NCBI RefSeq assembly: GCF_030019515.1
Contig: NZ_JASEEQ010000010.1
Coordinates: forward strand, 1 to 64,000
Length of the DNA: 64,000 nt
Source of the DNA: Nocardioides sp.
Lineage (GTDB): Bacteria; Actinomycetota; Actinomycetes; Propionibacteriales; Nocardioidaceae
Reading direction: 5' to 3'
The notes under the pieces: generated by a model
The model's input: the letters and a program-made list of their open reading frames with translations, nothing else
The model's database searches: none
What the model was told of the DNA's origin: nothing
Program-made: the position numbers and the translations under genes
In this document: in pieces, positions 24,201-32,498 of the stretch
How the letters are laid out: every line of letters starts with the position of its first letter
Position numbering within the stretch: the first letter of the stretch is position 1

Positions 24201-24220
24201 GTGTCTGGGATAACAGACAC
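24201..24220. promoter_or_regulatory. Perfect 7-bp inverted repeat upstream of the hutD-like fragment
   Basis: GTGTCTG and CAGACAC are separated by six bases. The repeat lies 27 bases after the GntR stop and 45 bases before the hutD-like ATG. TGTCTG-type half-sites are common operators for FCD GntR proteins, so this may be a second binding site for the adjacent regulator. It could also act as a short hairpin. Confidence 0.45.
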
Positions 24221-24265
24221 AAGACCGTCGGGTGACTCCTGCGGCGGATCCGTCTTGGCATTGGA

Positions 24266-24487
24266 ATGGCACCCATGAGCTTGCACCTGAAGCGGAGCCA
24301 CGAACACGAGCGCCGTCGCCGGCGCAACGGCGGGGGAACCACGACGGAGCTGGCGAGCTTCCCGCCTGGGGCCGACGCCGGCTCCGACTTCGCATGGCGG
24401 GTCAGCCTGGCCGACGTCGTGCAGTCCGGTCGTGATCGGCCGACCGTCAGGGGTCCGGCTGCGGCCTGCGCGCGTCGTTGGCCGTAG
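24266..24487 (+). pseudogene. hutD: Truncated hutD-like gene
   Basis: The 73-codon frame (likely start ATG at 24,266 or 24,275) contains NGGGTTTELASFPPGADAG, then DFAWRVSLADVVQSG. This is the HutD/Ves N-terminal motif, normally followed by about 140 more residues. After VVQSG the frame turns into unrelated RDRPTVRGPAAACARRWP and stops at 24,487, exactly where the cobalamin riboswitch begins. The gene is therefore cut, and its 3' part has been replaced by the cob cluster. Assignment rests on a short motif. Confidence 0.6.
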
Positions 24488-24665
24488 AGTGCCCCTGCCA
24501 GTCAACCTCCGATGTCGGAGCCAGGGAACCCGGTGAGAGGCCGGGACTGACGCGCAGCGGTATGGGTGACGGGCGAGGCACGTAGCGATACAGCCACTGG
24601 ATCGAGCATGGGGATCCGGGAAGGCGCCCCGTCCGGTCGATCCCGAGTCCGAAGACCTGCTGGCC
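24487..24665 (+). ncRNA. Cobalamin riboswitch 1 (upstream of cobG)
   Basis: The core reads GGGAACCCGGTGAGAGGCCG, then GGGACTGACGCGCAGCGGTA, followed by GCCACTGG near 24,590 and a B12-box-like AGTCCGAAGACCTGCTGG at about 24,646-24,663. Order and spacing match cobalamin riboswitches. It sits 67 bases upstream of the cobG start. The segment between (with a GGCGATCGCC dyad) is the likely expression platform. Ligand binding should lower cob expression. Confidence 0.85.
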
Positions 24666-24731
24666 CTAGCGGCGATCGCCGCCAGGTCGAACGGATCCCG
24701 CGCCCGGGTCCCAGGCCCGAAGGACCAGCCG

Positions 24732-25580
24732 GTGGCGATCACCTACCGCAAGCGCAGCGATCGGTGTCCCGGTGCGCTGCGGCCGTGGCCGGCCGAGGAC
24801 GGCCTCCTCGTGCGGCTGCGCCTGATCGGCGGGCGCATCTCCGCGACCAGTCTGCGTTCCCTGATGTCGGTTGCCGAGGAGTACGGCGACGGCCGGGTCC
24901 ATCTGACGTCGCGGACCAACCTGCAGATTCGTGCGCTGCCCTCGCATGACGGCCGACTTCCCGACGAGGTCCTTGCGGCCGTCGAGGCCACGGGGCTGCT
25001 ACCCAGCCAGGCGCACGACCTGGTCCGCAACGTGATGGTCTCGCCGCAGACAGGATTGGCTGGGGGACGGGCGGATCTGCGTTCGGTCGCTGCTGCGCTC
25101 GACGCGGCGCTGTTGTCGGAGCCGACCCTGGGGGAGTTGCCCGGCAGGTTCCTCTTCGTGCTCGACGACGGCAGGGGAGACCTCCTCGATCGACGCTGCG
25201 ACCTCGGTCTGGTCGCTGCCGACGCCGCAACATGCCAACTGCGGATCGGGGACGGGCACGGCCCACTCGTCGCGCTCGATCATGCTGCCGAGGAGTTGGC
25301 TGAGCTCGGGCTCCGGTTCCTGAGCAGGCGGGGGAGCGGACCGACGGCGGCATGGCATGTCCGTGAGCTCCCGTCCCAGCTCGCGGCGGCGTCGGCACCC
25401 GATCCACGACTTCCGCAATCCGTTGGCCCGCTGGCGTACGGCGAGGTGCCCGGCGGCCACCACCTGGAGGTCCCCGAGGGGCTGCTCGACCGTGCCTTGG
25501 TCGATTCGCTCACCTCTGTCTCAGAGATCCTGATCGTCACGCCCTGGCGCGGCGTCCTCGTCCCGGGGGAGTCCCGATGA
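24732..25580 (+). CDS. cobG: Precorrin-3B synthase-like protein, C-terminally short
   Basis: A 282-aa protein from a GTG with an AAGGA site. It matches CobG of the nitrite/sulfite reductase family: RCPGALRPWPAEDGLLVRLR, VHLTSRTNLQIRALPSHDG, LVRNVMVSPQTG, LGELPGRFLFVLDDGRGDL, and a final SEILIVTPWRGVLVPG. Typical CobG proteins continue about 70-150 residues past this point with a Cys-rich CTG-PGC motif that ligates a [4Fe-4S] cluster. Here the stop overlaps cobH (ATGA), and the motif is absent. CobG oxidises precorrin-3A with O2. Whether this short form works is doubtful. Confidence 0.85.
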   Translation: MAITYRKRSDRCPGALRPWPAEDGLLVRLRLIGGRISATSLRSLMSVAEEYGDGRVHLTSRTNLQIRALPSHDGRLPDEVLAAVEATGLLPSQAHDLVRNVMVSPQTGLAGGRADLRSVAAALDAALLSEPTLGELPGRFLFVLDDGRGDLLDRRCDLGLVAADAATCQLRIGDGHGPLVALDHAAEELAELGLRFLSRRGSGPTAAWHVRELPSQLAAASAPDPRLPQSVGPLAYGEVPGGHHLEVPEGLLDRALVDSLTSVSEILIVTPWRGVLVPGESR

Positions 25581-26239
25581 CCCTGTCCCGCCCACCGTGC
25601 CGCTACGAGTACGTCGACAATGGCCCGGCCATCTACGTCGACTCCTTCGCCACCATCCGCCGAGAGGCCGACCTGTCGGCGATCCCTGTCGACGCCGAGA
25701 AGCTGGCGGTGCGGATGATCCACGGAAGCGGACAGGTCGATCTTGCTGCCGACCTCGTCGTGCATCCGCGGATGGTGTCCGCAGCGCGCACCGCCTTGGA
25801 GGCGGGCGCGCCCGTGCTGTGTGACGCGACGATGGTGGCGACCGGCGTCACCCGGAGCCGTCTACCGAAGGACAACGATGTGTTGTGCTTCCTCAACGAT
25901 CCCCGGGTCCTGGGTCTCGCGAAGCAGTGGGCAACCACGCGCACCGCCGCTGCGGTCTCGCTGTGGGAGCCCTACCTGGACGGTGCCGTGGTCGCGATCG
26001 GCAACGCGCCGACCGCCTTGTTCCATCTGCTCGAGCTCATCCTCGATGGCGGTCCCCGGCCCGCTGCGATCGTCGGCTGCCCGGTCGGTTTCATCGGTGC
26101 CGCAGAGTCCAAGCAGGCCCTTGTCGACTTCCACGGGGAGCATGGGATCGACATCCCCTTCGTCACCGTCCGCGGTCGCCGTGGCGGCTCGGCGATGACC
26201 TCCTCCGCGCTCAACGCACTCGCCCAGGAGATCGAATGA
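25577..26239 (+). CDS. cobH: Precorrin-8X methylmutase
   Basis: A 220-aa CobH/CbiC protein, overlapping cobG by four bases. It carries AVRMIHGSGQVDLAADLVVH (with the active-site His), PVLCDATMVATGVTRSRLPK, VAIGNAPTALFHLLELILDG and VGCPVGFIGAAESKQAL, all standard for the family. It moves the C-11 methyl group to C-12 to give hydrogenobyrinic acid. Length is normal. It is coupled to the cobIJ fusion downstream. Confidence 0.96.
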   Translation: MTLSRPPCRYEYVDNGPAIYVDSFATIRREADLSAIPVDAEKLAVRMIHGSGQVDLAADLVVHPRMVSAARTALEAGAPVLCDATMVATGVTRSRLPKDNDVLCFLNDPRVLGLAKQWATTRTAAAVSLWEPYLDGAVVAIGNAPTALFHLLELILDGGPRPAAIVGCPVGFIGAAESKQALVDFHGEHGIDIPFVTVRGRRGGSAMTSSALNALAQEIE

Positions 26240-27759
26240 ACGGCACCTTCACGGTCGTGGGAATCGGCCCGGGCGATCCGGAGCTGATGACCCTCAAGGC
26301 CGTTCGCCTCATCAGCGAGGCGCAGGTCGTCGCCTTCCACGCGGGGGTGAGGAAGCGGTCCCACGCGCGGCGGATCGCCGACTCCGTGATCCCCGTCGGG
26401 GTCATCGAGGAGGAGCTGCGCTACCCGGTGACGACCGGCACCACCGACCATCCCGGCGGGTACGTCGGCGCGATGGCCGACTTCTACGAGGAGTGCGCCG
26501 CACGGCTCTCCGCGCACCTGGACGCTGGGCGGGACGTCGTACTCCTCGCCGAGGGGGACCCGCTGTTCTACGGCTCGTCGATGTACCTGCACGACCGGTT
26601 CAAGGACGTCTATGACAGCGCGGTGGTGCCGGGTGTGCCTGCGTTCGCTGCGGCGACGGCTGCGGTCTCGACGCCGTTGGTCAGGCAGGCCGACGTCCTC
26701 ACGGTGCTGACGGGCACGCTGCCTGAGCCCGAGCTGGCCCGCAGGCTGGCCGACACCGACGGCGCGATCATCATGAAGCTCGGTCGTACCTTCCCCGCCG
26801 TGCGGTCCGCGCTGGAGCAGGCCGGACGGCTCGATGGTGCGTGGTACGTCGAGCGTGCCTCGCAGGCGGAGGAGCGTTGGCTGCCCGTGGCCGAGGTGGA
26901 CCCGGACTCGGTGCCCTACTTCTCGCTGGTCTTCGTGCCGGGTGACACGGCGCAGACGCCGAGTGCGGAGCGCATGCGCGTGGGCCTCCACGATGCCGGA
27001 CCTGTGGTGGAGGAGAGGCCCGCGGCCGAGCTGCTGGTCGTGGGTCTGGGCCCGGGACCGGACGGATGGCTGACTCCGGAGACCGCCGATGCGCTTGCCG
27101 GCGTCGACCATGTCGTCGGCTACGGACGCTACGTCGAGCGGGTACCGCAACGCGCCGGCCTGACGCGCCACGCCAGCGGCAACACGGTCGAGGTCGATCG
27201 CGCCCGTGCAGCGCTCGACCTGGCCCGGGCAGGGGAGAAGGTGGCCGTGGTGTCCGGCGGCGACGCCGGCGTGTTCGGGATGGCATCGGCTGTCTTCGAG
27301 GCCGCCGAGGATCCGGCGTACGCCGACGTCACGATCCGGGTCCTGCCCGGACTGAGCGCGGTCCAGGCGGTCGCGGCACGCGCTGGCGCGCCGATCGGTG
27401 CCGACTTCGCCGTCGTCTCCCTCAGCGATCGGCTCAAGCCGTGGGAGGTCGTCGAGCGACGCCTGCGAGCCATCGCGGAGGCCGACCTCGTGCTCGCGAT
27501 CTACAACCCGGCTTCGCGCTCACGGACCGGACAGATCGCCACGGCTCGCGACGTGCTCCTGGAGCACCGGAAGCCGGACACGGTGGTCGTCGTCGGTCGC
27601 GACATCGGCCGGGCCGAGGAGTCGCTCACCGTGACCACGCTCGGCGACCTCGACCCGGCCACGATCGACATGAAGTGCCTGCTGATCGTCGGCGCCACGT
27701 CGACCCGCGTCACGCGCGGCCGGGTCTGGACGCCGCGGTTCGTGAAGGCTGGCGCATGA
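26236..27759 (+). CDS. cobIJ: CobI-CobJ fusion: precorrin-2 C20- and precorrin-3B C17-methyltransferase
   Basis: A 507-aa bifunctional SAM methyltransferase. Residues 1-245 are CobI: FTVVGIGPGDPELMTLKAVR, EGDPLFYGSSMYLHDR, VPGVPAFAAATAAVSTPL. Residues about 262-500 are CobJ: LLVVGLGPGPDGWLTPETAD, VSGGDAGVFGMASAVFE, IYNPASRSRTGQIATARDVL and VGRDIGRAEESLTVTTLGDL. This fusion is common in actinobacteria. The ATG overlaps cobH (ATGA). Both activities flank the CobG step. Confidence 0.97.
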   Translation: MNGTFTVVGIGPGDPELMTLKAVRLISEAQVVAFHAGVRKRSHARRIADSVIPVGVIEEELRYPVTTGTTDHPGGYVGAMADFYEECAARLSAHLDAGRDVVLLAEGDPLFYGSSMYLHDRFKDVYDSAVVPGVPAFAAATAAVSTPLVRQADVLTVLTGTLPEPELARRLADTDGAIIMKLGRTFPAVRSALEQAGRLDGAWYVERASQAEERWLPVAEVDPDSVPYFSLVFVPGDTAQTPSAERMRVGLHDAGPVVEERPAAELLVVGLGPGPDGWLTPETADALAGVDHVVGYGRYVERVPQRAGLTRHASGNTVEVDRARAALDLARAGEKVAVVSGGDAGVFGMASAVFEAAEDPAYADVTIRVLPGLSAVQAVAARAGAPIGADFAVVSLSDRLKPWEVVERRLRAIAEADLVLAIYNPASRSRTGQIATARDVLLEHRKPDTVVVVGRDIGRAEESLTVTTLGDLDPATIDMKCLLIVGATSTRVTRGRVWTPRFVKAGA

Positions 27760-28541
27760 CGATGCCTGCCACGATCGTCCACTTCGTCGGGGCCGGCCCC
27801 GGCGCCGCCGATCTGTTGACGGTGCGCGCGACCAGGCTGCTGGGCGAGGCGGACGTGGTGCTCTATCCGGGCACCTACCTCGACCCCGACGTCCTCTCCC
27901 ACGTGAGCCCGGGTGCCGAGCTGGTGGACACCCAGGGTCTCGACCTCGACCAGATCAGCGCTCGGCTGATCGCCGCCGCTCGAACGGCCAAGCAGGTGGT
28001 GCGCCTGACCTCCGGAGACCCCTCGCTGTACTCCGCCCTGGCTGAGCAGACCCGGCGGCTCGCCGCTGAGGGAGTCGCGTGGGATGTGACGCCCGGCGTG
28101 CCGGCGTACGCGGCGGCCGCCGCGCTCGTCGGCACCGAGCTCACGGTGCCGTTGGTGAGCCAGTCCGTCGTGCTGACCCGCACCCGGGCACGCTCGAGCG
28201 CGATGCCAGAGACCGAGGCACTCGCTACCTTCGCCAGCACCCGCGCGACCTTGGTCCTCCATCTCGCGATCACCCGGGTGCGGGCGCTGATGGCCGAGAT
28301 CGAGCCGGAGTGCGGCGCCGACTGTCCCGTCGTGGTGGTCCACCGGGCCAGTCAGCCCGGCGAGCGCGTGCTGCGCGGCACGGTCGCGACGATCGCCGAC
28401 CTCGTCGACGCCGCAGGCCTCCGGCAGGCGGCCGTCATCCTGGTCGGCCGGGCACTGGCCGATGACGGCGGCGAGTCCTGGCTCTACGCCGCTCACCGCG
28501 ACCGGAGCGTCACGAGCCCTTCGCGTACGCCCACTGGGTGA
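27756..28541 (+). CDS. cobM: Precorrin-4 C11-methyltransferase
   Basis: A 261-aa SAM-dependent methyltransferase coupled to cobIJ (ATGA). It shows VHFVGAGPGAADLLTVRATR, DVVLYPGTYLDPDVLSH, RLTSGDPSLYSALAEQ, and VPAYAAAAALVGTELTVPLV, then the PVVVVHRASQPGERVLRGTV block, all CobM/CbiF hallmarks. Its 3' end overlaps the convergent cobL gene by 32 bases, so both share the terminator region and antisense interference is possible. Confidence 0.96.
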   Translation: MTMPATIVHFVGAGPGAADLLTVRATRLLGEADVVLYPGTYLDPDVLSHVSPGAELVDTQGLDLDQISARLIAAARTAKQVVRLTSGDPSLYSALAEQTRRLAAEGVAWDVTPGVPAYAAAAALVGTELTVPLVSQSVVLTRTRARSSAMPETEALATFASTRATLVLHLAITRVRALMAEIEPECGADCPVVVVHRASQPGERVLRGTVATIADLVDAAGLRQAAVILVGRALADDGGESWLYAAHRDRSVTSPSRTPTG

Positions 28542-29706
28542 CGGCACGTCCGGGCGTCCAACCGGTGAAGGTCCCCACCGGCCCGGCCGACTCGACGGAG
28601 ATCCGGGTCAGCTCGCCACCATGCTCCTCGTAGAGCCGAGCGAGCACCTGCTCGGTCTCCAGGGTGACGCCGTGGACGACGATCCGACCCTGGGCACGGA
28701 GGGCGTCGAGGCAGGTCTCGATGACGCCGGGTCGCGACGCGCCGCCGCCGACGAAGATCGCGTCCGGTGTGCGCAGTGCGGCCAGCGCTTCGGGAGCACG
28801 GCCTTCGACGACCTCGAGCCCGGGCACGCCGAGTCTGGCGGCGTTGCGTCCGATCCGCTCAGTGCGCTCGGGATCTGCCTCGACTGCCGTGGTCGTGCAG
28901 GTGGGATGGGCCCGCATCCATTCGATCCCGATCGAGCCGGCTCCCGCACCGACGTCCCACAGATGCTCGCCGGGCACGGGGGCCAGACGGGCCAGCGCGG
29001 AGGCGCGCAGGTCACGCTTCGTCAGCTGCCCGTCGTGCTCGAAGACCTCATCGGGCAGGCCCGCGGTCCACGAGGCGTAGGCCGCCGGGCCGGTCGCTTC
29101 GATCGCCACGATGTTGAGTCGCGAGTACGGGCCTCGTCGCTCGGTCGCCGCCGAGGTGCTGCTCGTCTCGTCGGGCGAGCCGAGGTCACCGAGCACGGTC
29201 ACGATCGAGTCGCCATATCCGTCTCGGCACAGCAGGTCGGCGACGGCGTCGGGAGTGGTCTCGTCGGAGGAGAGCACCAGGATGCGGCGACCAGGCGCGA
29301 GCTCGCGGCGTACGAGCGAGACGTCGCGTCCGACCACGCTCACGGTGGCGTGCGACTCGGCCGGCCAGCCCATCGCCGCGCGTGCGAGCGCGACCGAGGA
29401 CACGGCAGGGATGACCTTGACCTGATCTGCGCCGACGGCGTCGATCAACGTCGTCGCGATGCCGGAGACGAGCGGGTCACCCGACGCGAGGGCGACGACG
29501 TCCTGCCCCTCGAGCGTGGCGAGGAGCGCCGCCAACCCCTTGCGCAGCGGCGAGGGCCAGGTCTCGCGCCGCTGGCCCTGGATGGCGGGCACTAGGTCGA
29601 CCTGGCGGCGTCCCCCGAGCACGACCGCAGCCCTCTCGACCTGCTCGCGGACCGGTCCCGGGAGTCCGTCCCAGCCGTCGGCGCCGATACCCACCACGAT
29701 GATCAC
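28510..29706 (-). CDS. cobL: Precorrin-6Y C5,15-methyltransferase (decarboxylating)
   Basis: A 398-aa two-domain protein. The N-terminal half (MIIVVGIGADGWDGLPGPVR, ALASGDPLVSGIATTL) is a CobE/CbiE-type methyltransferase. The C-terminal half (KRDLRASALARLAPVPGEHL, WDVGAGAGSIGIEWMRAHP, AIFVGGGASRPGVIE) is the CbiT-type methyltransferase/decarboxylase with its SAM-binding glycine loop. It is the only cob gene of this block on the minus strand and starts back-to-back with riboswitch 2. It has no visible riboswitch of its own. Confidence 0.95.
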   Translation of the reverse strand: MIIVVGIGADGWDGLPGPVREQVERAAVVLGGRRQVDLVPAIQGQRRETWPSPLRKGLAALLATLEGQDVVALASGDPLVSGIATTLIDAVGADQVKVIPAVSSVALARAAMGWPAESHATVSVVGRDVSLVRRELAPGRRILVLSSDETTPDAVADLLCRDGYGDSIVTVLGDLGSPDETSSTSAATERRGPYSRLNIVAIEATGPAAYASWTAGLPDEVFEHDGQLTKRDLRASALARLAPVPGEHLWDVGAGAGSIGIEWMRAHPTCTTTAVEADPERTERIGRNAARLGVPGLEVVEGRAPEALAALRTPDAIFVGGGASRPGVIETCLDALRAQGRIVVHGVTLETEQVLARLYEEHGGELTRISVESAGPVGTFTGWTPGRAVTQWAYAKGS

Positions 29707-29769
29707 GCGGCCAGACGCTATCGTGAGGCCCGCAAGGCGAGAGGTGCCCCAACCGCCCAGCCGTCGGAA

Positions 29770-29890
29770 ACGGTGGTGACGGTGGACGGGGAGAATCAGG
29801 GAAGCCGGTGAGATTCCGGCACAGGCCCGCTGCGGTGAACCGAGCCTCCTTCAGGGAGGACTCGACAAGTCCGAAGACCGGCCTCCCGCC
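29770..29890 (+). ncRNA. Cobalamin riboswitch 2 (upstream of chelatase gene)
   Basis: The core GGGAAGCCGGTGAGATTCCG at about 29,799, then CACAGGCCCGCTGCGGTGA, is a near-textbook cobalamin aptamer. The B12 box AAGTCCGAAGACCGGCC is at 29,867-29,883. A downstream hairpin (CCTCTGCGGC paired with GCCGCGGAGG, about 29,894-29,918) lies before the ATG at 29,941 and is the likely expression platform. It controls the chelatase-cobO-cobBC-cobT-cbiB unit. Confidence 0.92.
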
Positions 29891-29940
29891 TGGCCTCTGC
29901 GGCAGCAGGCCGCGGAGGACGAACCGAGCGGGAGCCTCAC

Positions 29941-31884
29941 ATGCCACTGCACTACCCATTTTCCGCCGTCCTGGGCTGCGATGTCGCCGGCCAGCTGGAC
30001 GACATGGGGCTCGCGCTGGTCCTCACCACGATCTCCCCGGAGATCGGCGGCGTTCTGGTGCGCGGGCAGAAGGGCACCGCCAAGTCGACCGCCGTCCGCG
30101 GGCTCGGCGCGCTCTTCCCACCACTGGTCGAGCTGCCGATCGGCGCCACGGAGGATCGCGTCATCGGCTCCATGCAGCTCGAGTCCGCGCTCGCCGAGGG
30201 CAGGATCGAGGTCGAGAAGGGGCTCCTCGCCCGCGCCGACGGCGGCCTGCTGTACGTCGACGAGGTCAACCTGCTGCACGACCACCTGGTCGACCTGCTC
30301 CTCGACGCCGCGGCGATGGGTCGCGTGACGGTCGAGCGCGACGGCATCTCGGTCGAGCACGACGCCCGATTCGTCCTGATCGGCACCATGAACCCCGAGG
30401 AGGGCGAGCTGCGCCCGCAGCTGCTCGATCGGTTCGGCCTCACCGTCGAGGTCGCGGCGCCGCGGGCGCCCGAGCTCCGGGCGGAGGTGGTCCGCCGCCG
30501 GATGGCGTACGACGCCGACCCGACCACCTTCGCCGAGACCTACGCCGCCACCGAGAAGGAGCTGGACGGCCGCGTCCACGATGCGCGCGCAGCGCTCGCC
30601 GACGTCGTGCTCTCCACCTCGGCGCTGTTGAAGATCGCTGAGGTGTGCGCAGCCTTCGAGGTCGACGGCCTGCGCGCCGACATCGTCACCGCCCGCGCCG
30701 CCGTCGCCCATGCTGCCTGGGAGGGCCGCACCGAGGTCACCAAGGCCGACATCCGGCGGGCCGCGACCCTCGCGCTGCCCCACCGTCGTCGCCGCAATCC
30801 CTTCGATGCGCCCGGCCTCGACGAGGAGCTGCTCGACCGGATCCTCGGCGGCGACGAGCTTCCGCCCGAGCCGCCGCAGGGGAGTGCGCCCGACGACAAG
30901 CCGGAGGACGCGACCCAGGCCGATGGGCCTGAGCCGTCGCGCGGCCCGGCTCCCGAGGACGACACCGATGCCGACGACGGCGAGACTGACCCGAGCGACC
31001 CGGACGCAACCCTCGGCGCCCCCGAACGCCCCCAGCATCCCCAGCCCGCCCACGCCGCCGGCGACGCGACGACGGTGGCCGCTGGCTCGCCGTACCGACC
31101 GAAGCTGTTGACGGTCCACGGCCTCGGAGCCGGAGCCAGCGGCCGGCGCAGCCGGGCGATCACCACCACGGGACGCCGGATCGGTGCCACCACGCCGACC
31201 GACGGCCGCGGAGGGCTGCACCTGCTGGAGACCATCCGCGCCGCTGCACCGCACCAGGCACGCCGCGGTCGGACAGCCGGCCGGATCTCGCTGCAGCGCG
31301 ACGACCTGCGCGTCGCCGTCCGGGAGGGACGCGAGGCGAACCTCATCCTCTTCTGCGTCGACGCCTCCGGCTCGATGGCCGCGCGCGAGCGCATGACCCA
31401 GGTCAAGACCGCGGTCCTGTCGTTGCTCCTCGACGCCTACCGTCGCCGCGACAAGGTCGGCCTCATCACGTTCCGCGGTGACTCCGCCGACCTGGCGCTG
31501 CCGCCGACCCACTCCGTCGACGTCGCAGCCGTGCGGCTCGAGGAGCTCCCCGCCGGTGGGCGCACTCCGCTCGCCGAGGGCCTCCTGGAGGCCGCGAAGA
31601 CCTTGGATCGCGAGCGGCTCCGTGACCCGCGCCTACGACCGCTGCTGGTCGTCGTCACCGATGGCCGCGCGACCGCCGGGCCCGATGCCGTACCCCGCTC
31701 GCGGCAGGCCGCCGAGCATCTCGCCGGCATGGAGATCGCCTCCGTCGTCATCGACGGCGAGGCTGGTCGACTCCGGCTGGGACTCGCCGTCGACCTGGCG
31801 CACCGGCTCCGTGCCGACCACATCCCCGTCTCGGAGATCAGCGCCAGCGCGTTGACCTCCGCCGTCCGAGAGCGAGTCGCCTGA
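29941..31884 (+). CDS. ChlI/ChlD-type cobaltochelatase partner of CobN
   Basis: A 647-aa fusion. Residues 1-330 form an AAA+ module like magnesium chelatase ChlI (VLVRGQKGTAKSTAVRGLGA with Walker A at 39-49, LLYVDEVNLLHDHLVDLLLD). An acidic Pro/Asp-rich linker follows (about 315-375). The C-terminal VWA domain carries a MIDAS motif (CVDASGSMAARER near 473) and TDGRATAGPDA. In actinobacteria such a protein replaces separate CobS and CobT chelatase subunits to energise cobalt insertion by CobN. Both parts look intact. Confidence 0.93.
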   Translation: MPLHYPFSAVLGCDVAGQLDDMGLALVLTTISPEIGGVLVRGQKGTAKSTAVRGLGALFPPLVELPIGATEDRVIGSMQLESALAEGRIEVEKGLLARADGGLLYVDEVNLLHDHLVDLLLDAAAMGRVTVERDGISVEHDARFVLIGTMNPEEGELRPQLLDRFGLTVEVAAPRAPELRAEVVRRRMAYDADPTTFAETYAATEKELDGRVHDARAALADVVLSTSALLKIAEVCAAFEVDGLRADIVTARAAVAHAAWEGRTEVTKADIRRAATLALPHRRRRNPFDAPGLDEELLDRILGGDELPPEPPQGSAPDDKPEDATQADGPEPSRGPAPEDDTDADDGETDPSDPDATLGAPERPQHPQPAHAAGDATTVAAGSPYRPKLLTVHGLGAGASGRRSRAITTTGRRIGATTPTDGRGGLHLLETIRAAAPHQARRGRTAGRISLQRDDLRVAVREGREANLILFCVDASGSMAARERMTQVKTAVLSLLLDAYRRRDKVGLITFRGDSADLALPPTHSVDVAAVRLEELPAGGRTPLAEGLLEAAKTLDRERLRDPRLRPLLVVVTDGRATAGPDAVPRSRQAAEHLAGMEIASVVIDGEAGRLRLGLAVDLAHRLRADHIPVSEISASALTSAVRERVA

Positions 31885-32498
31885 TGCCCCAGGGAGTTCC
31901 CACCACCGTCCCCGACGACGGCCTCACCACACGCCAGCGCCGCAACCGGCCGCTGCTGATCGTCCACACCGGCGAGAACAAGGGGAAGTCCACCGCCGCC
32001 TTCGGCCTCGGACTGCGCGGCTGGAACCAGGGTTGGAACGTGGCGGTCTTCCAGTTCGTGAAGTCGGCCAAGTGGAAGGTCGGAGAGGAGTCGGCGTACC
32101 TCGCGCTCAACACGGTCCACGAGCAGACCGGACAGGGCGGACCGGTGCAGTGGAACAAGATGGGCGACGGCTGGTCCTGGTCGCGCAAGAAGGGTGAGGA
32201 CGAGGACCACGCGCAGGTCGCGCGTGACGGCTGGGCCGAGATCAAGCGCCGGATCCTCGCCGAGGAGCACGATCTCTACATCCTCGACGAGTTCGCCTAC
32301 CCGCTGAAGTGGGGCTGGATCGACGCCGCTGAGGTCGCCGACTTCCTCGAGAGCCGGCCGGGCCACCAGCACGTCGTCATCACCGGTCGCAACGTCGCTC
32401 CCGAGATCATCGAGGTCGCCGACCTGGTCACGGAAATGACCAAGGTCAAGCACCCGATGGACGCCGGCCAGAAGGGCCAGAAGGGCATCGAGTGGTAG
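31884..32498 (+). CDS. cobO: Cob(I)yrinic acid a,c-diamide adenosyltransferase
   Basis: A 204-aa CobA/BtuR-family enzyme, overlapping the chelatase stop by one base (TGATG). The P-loop HTGENKGKSTAAFGLGLRG (about 28-45), NVAVFQFVKSAKWKVGEE, DLYILDEFAYPLKWGWID and VVITGRNVAPEIIEVADLVT are diagnostic. It transfers the 5'-deoxyadenosyl group from ATP to the cobalt of the corrinoid. It overlaps the next gene by seven bases. Confidence 0.97.
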   Translation: MPQGVPTTVPDDGLTTRQRRNRPLLIVHTGENKGKSTAAFGLGLRGWNQGWNVAVFQFVKSAKWKVGEESAYLALNTVHEQTGQGGPVQWNKMGDGWSWSRKKGEDEDHAQVARDGWAEIKRRILAEEHDLYILDEFAYPLKWGWIDAAEVADFLESRPGHQHVVITGRNVAPEIIEVADLVTEMTKVKHPMDAGQKGQKGIEW

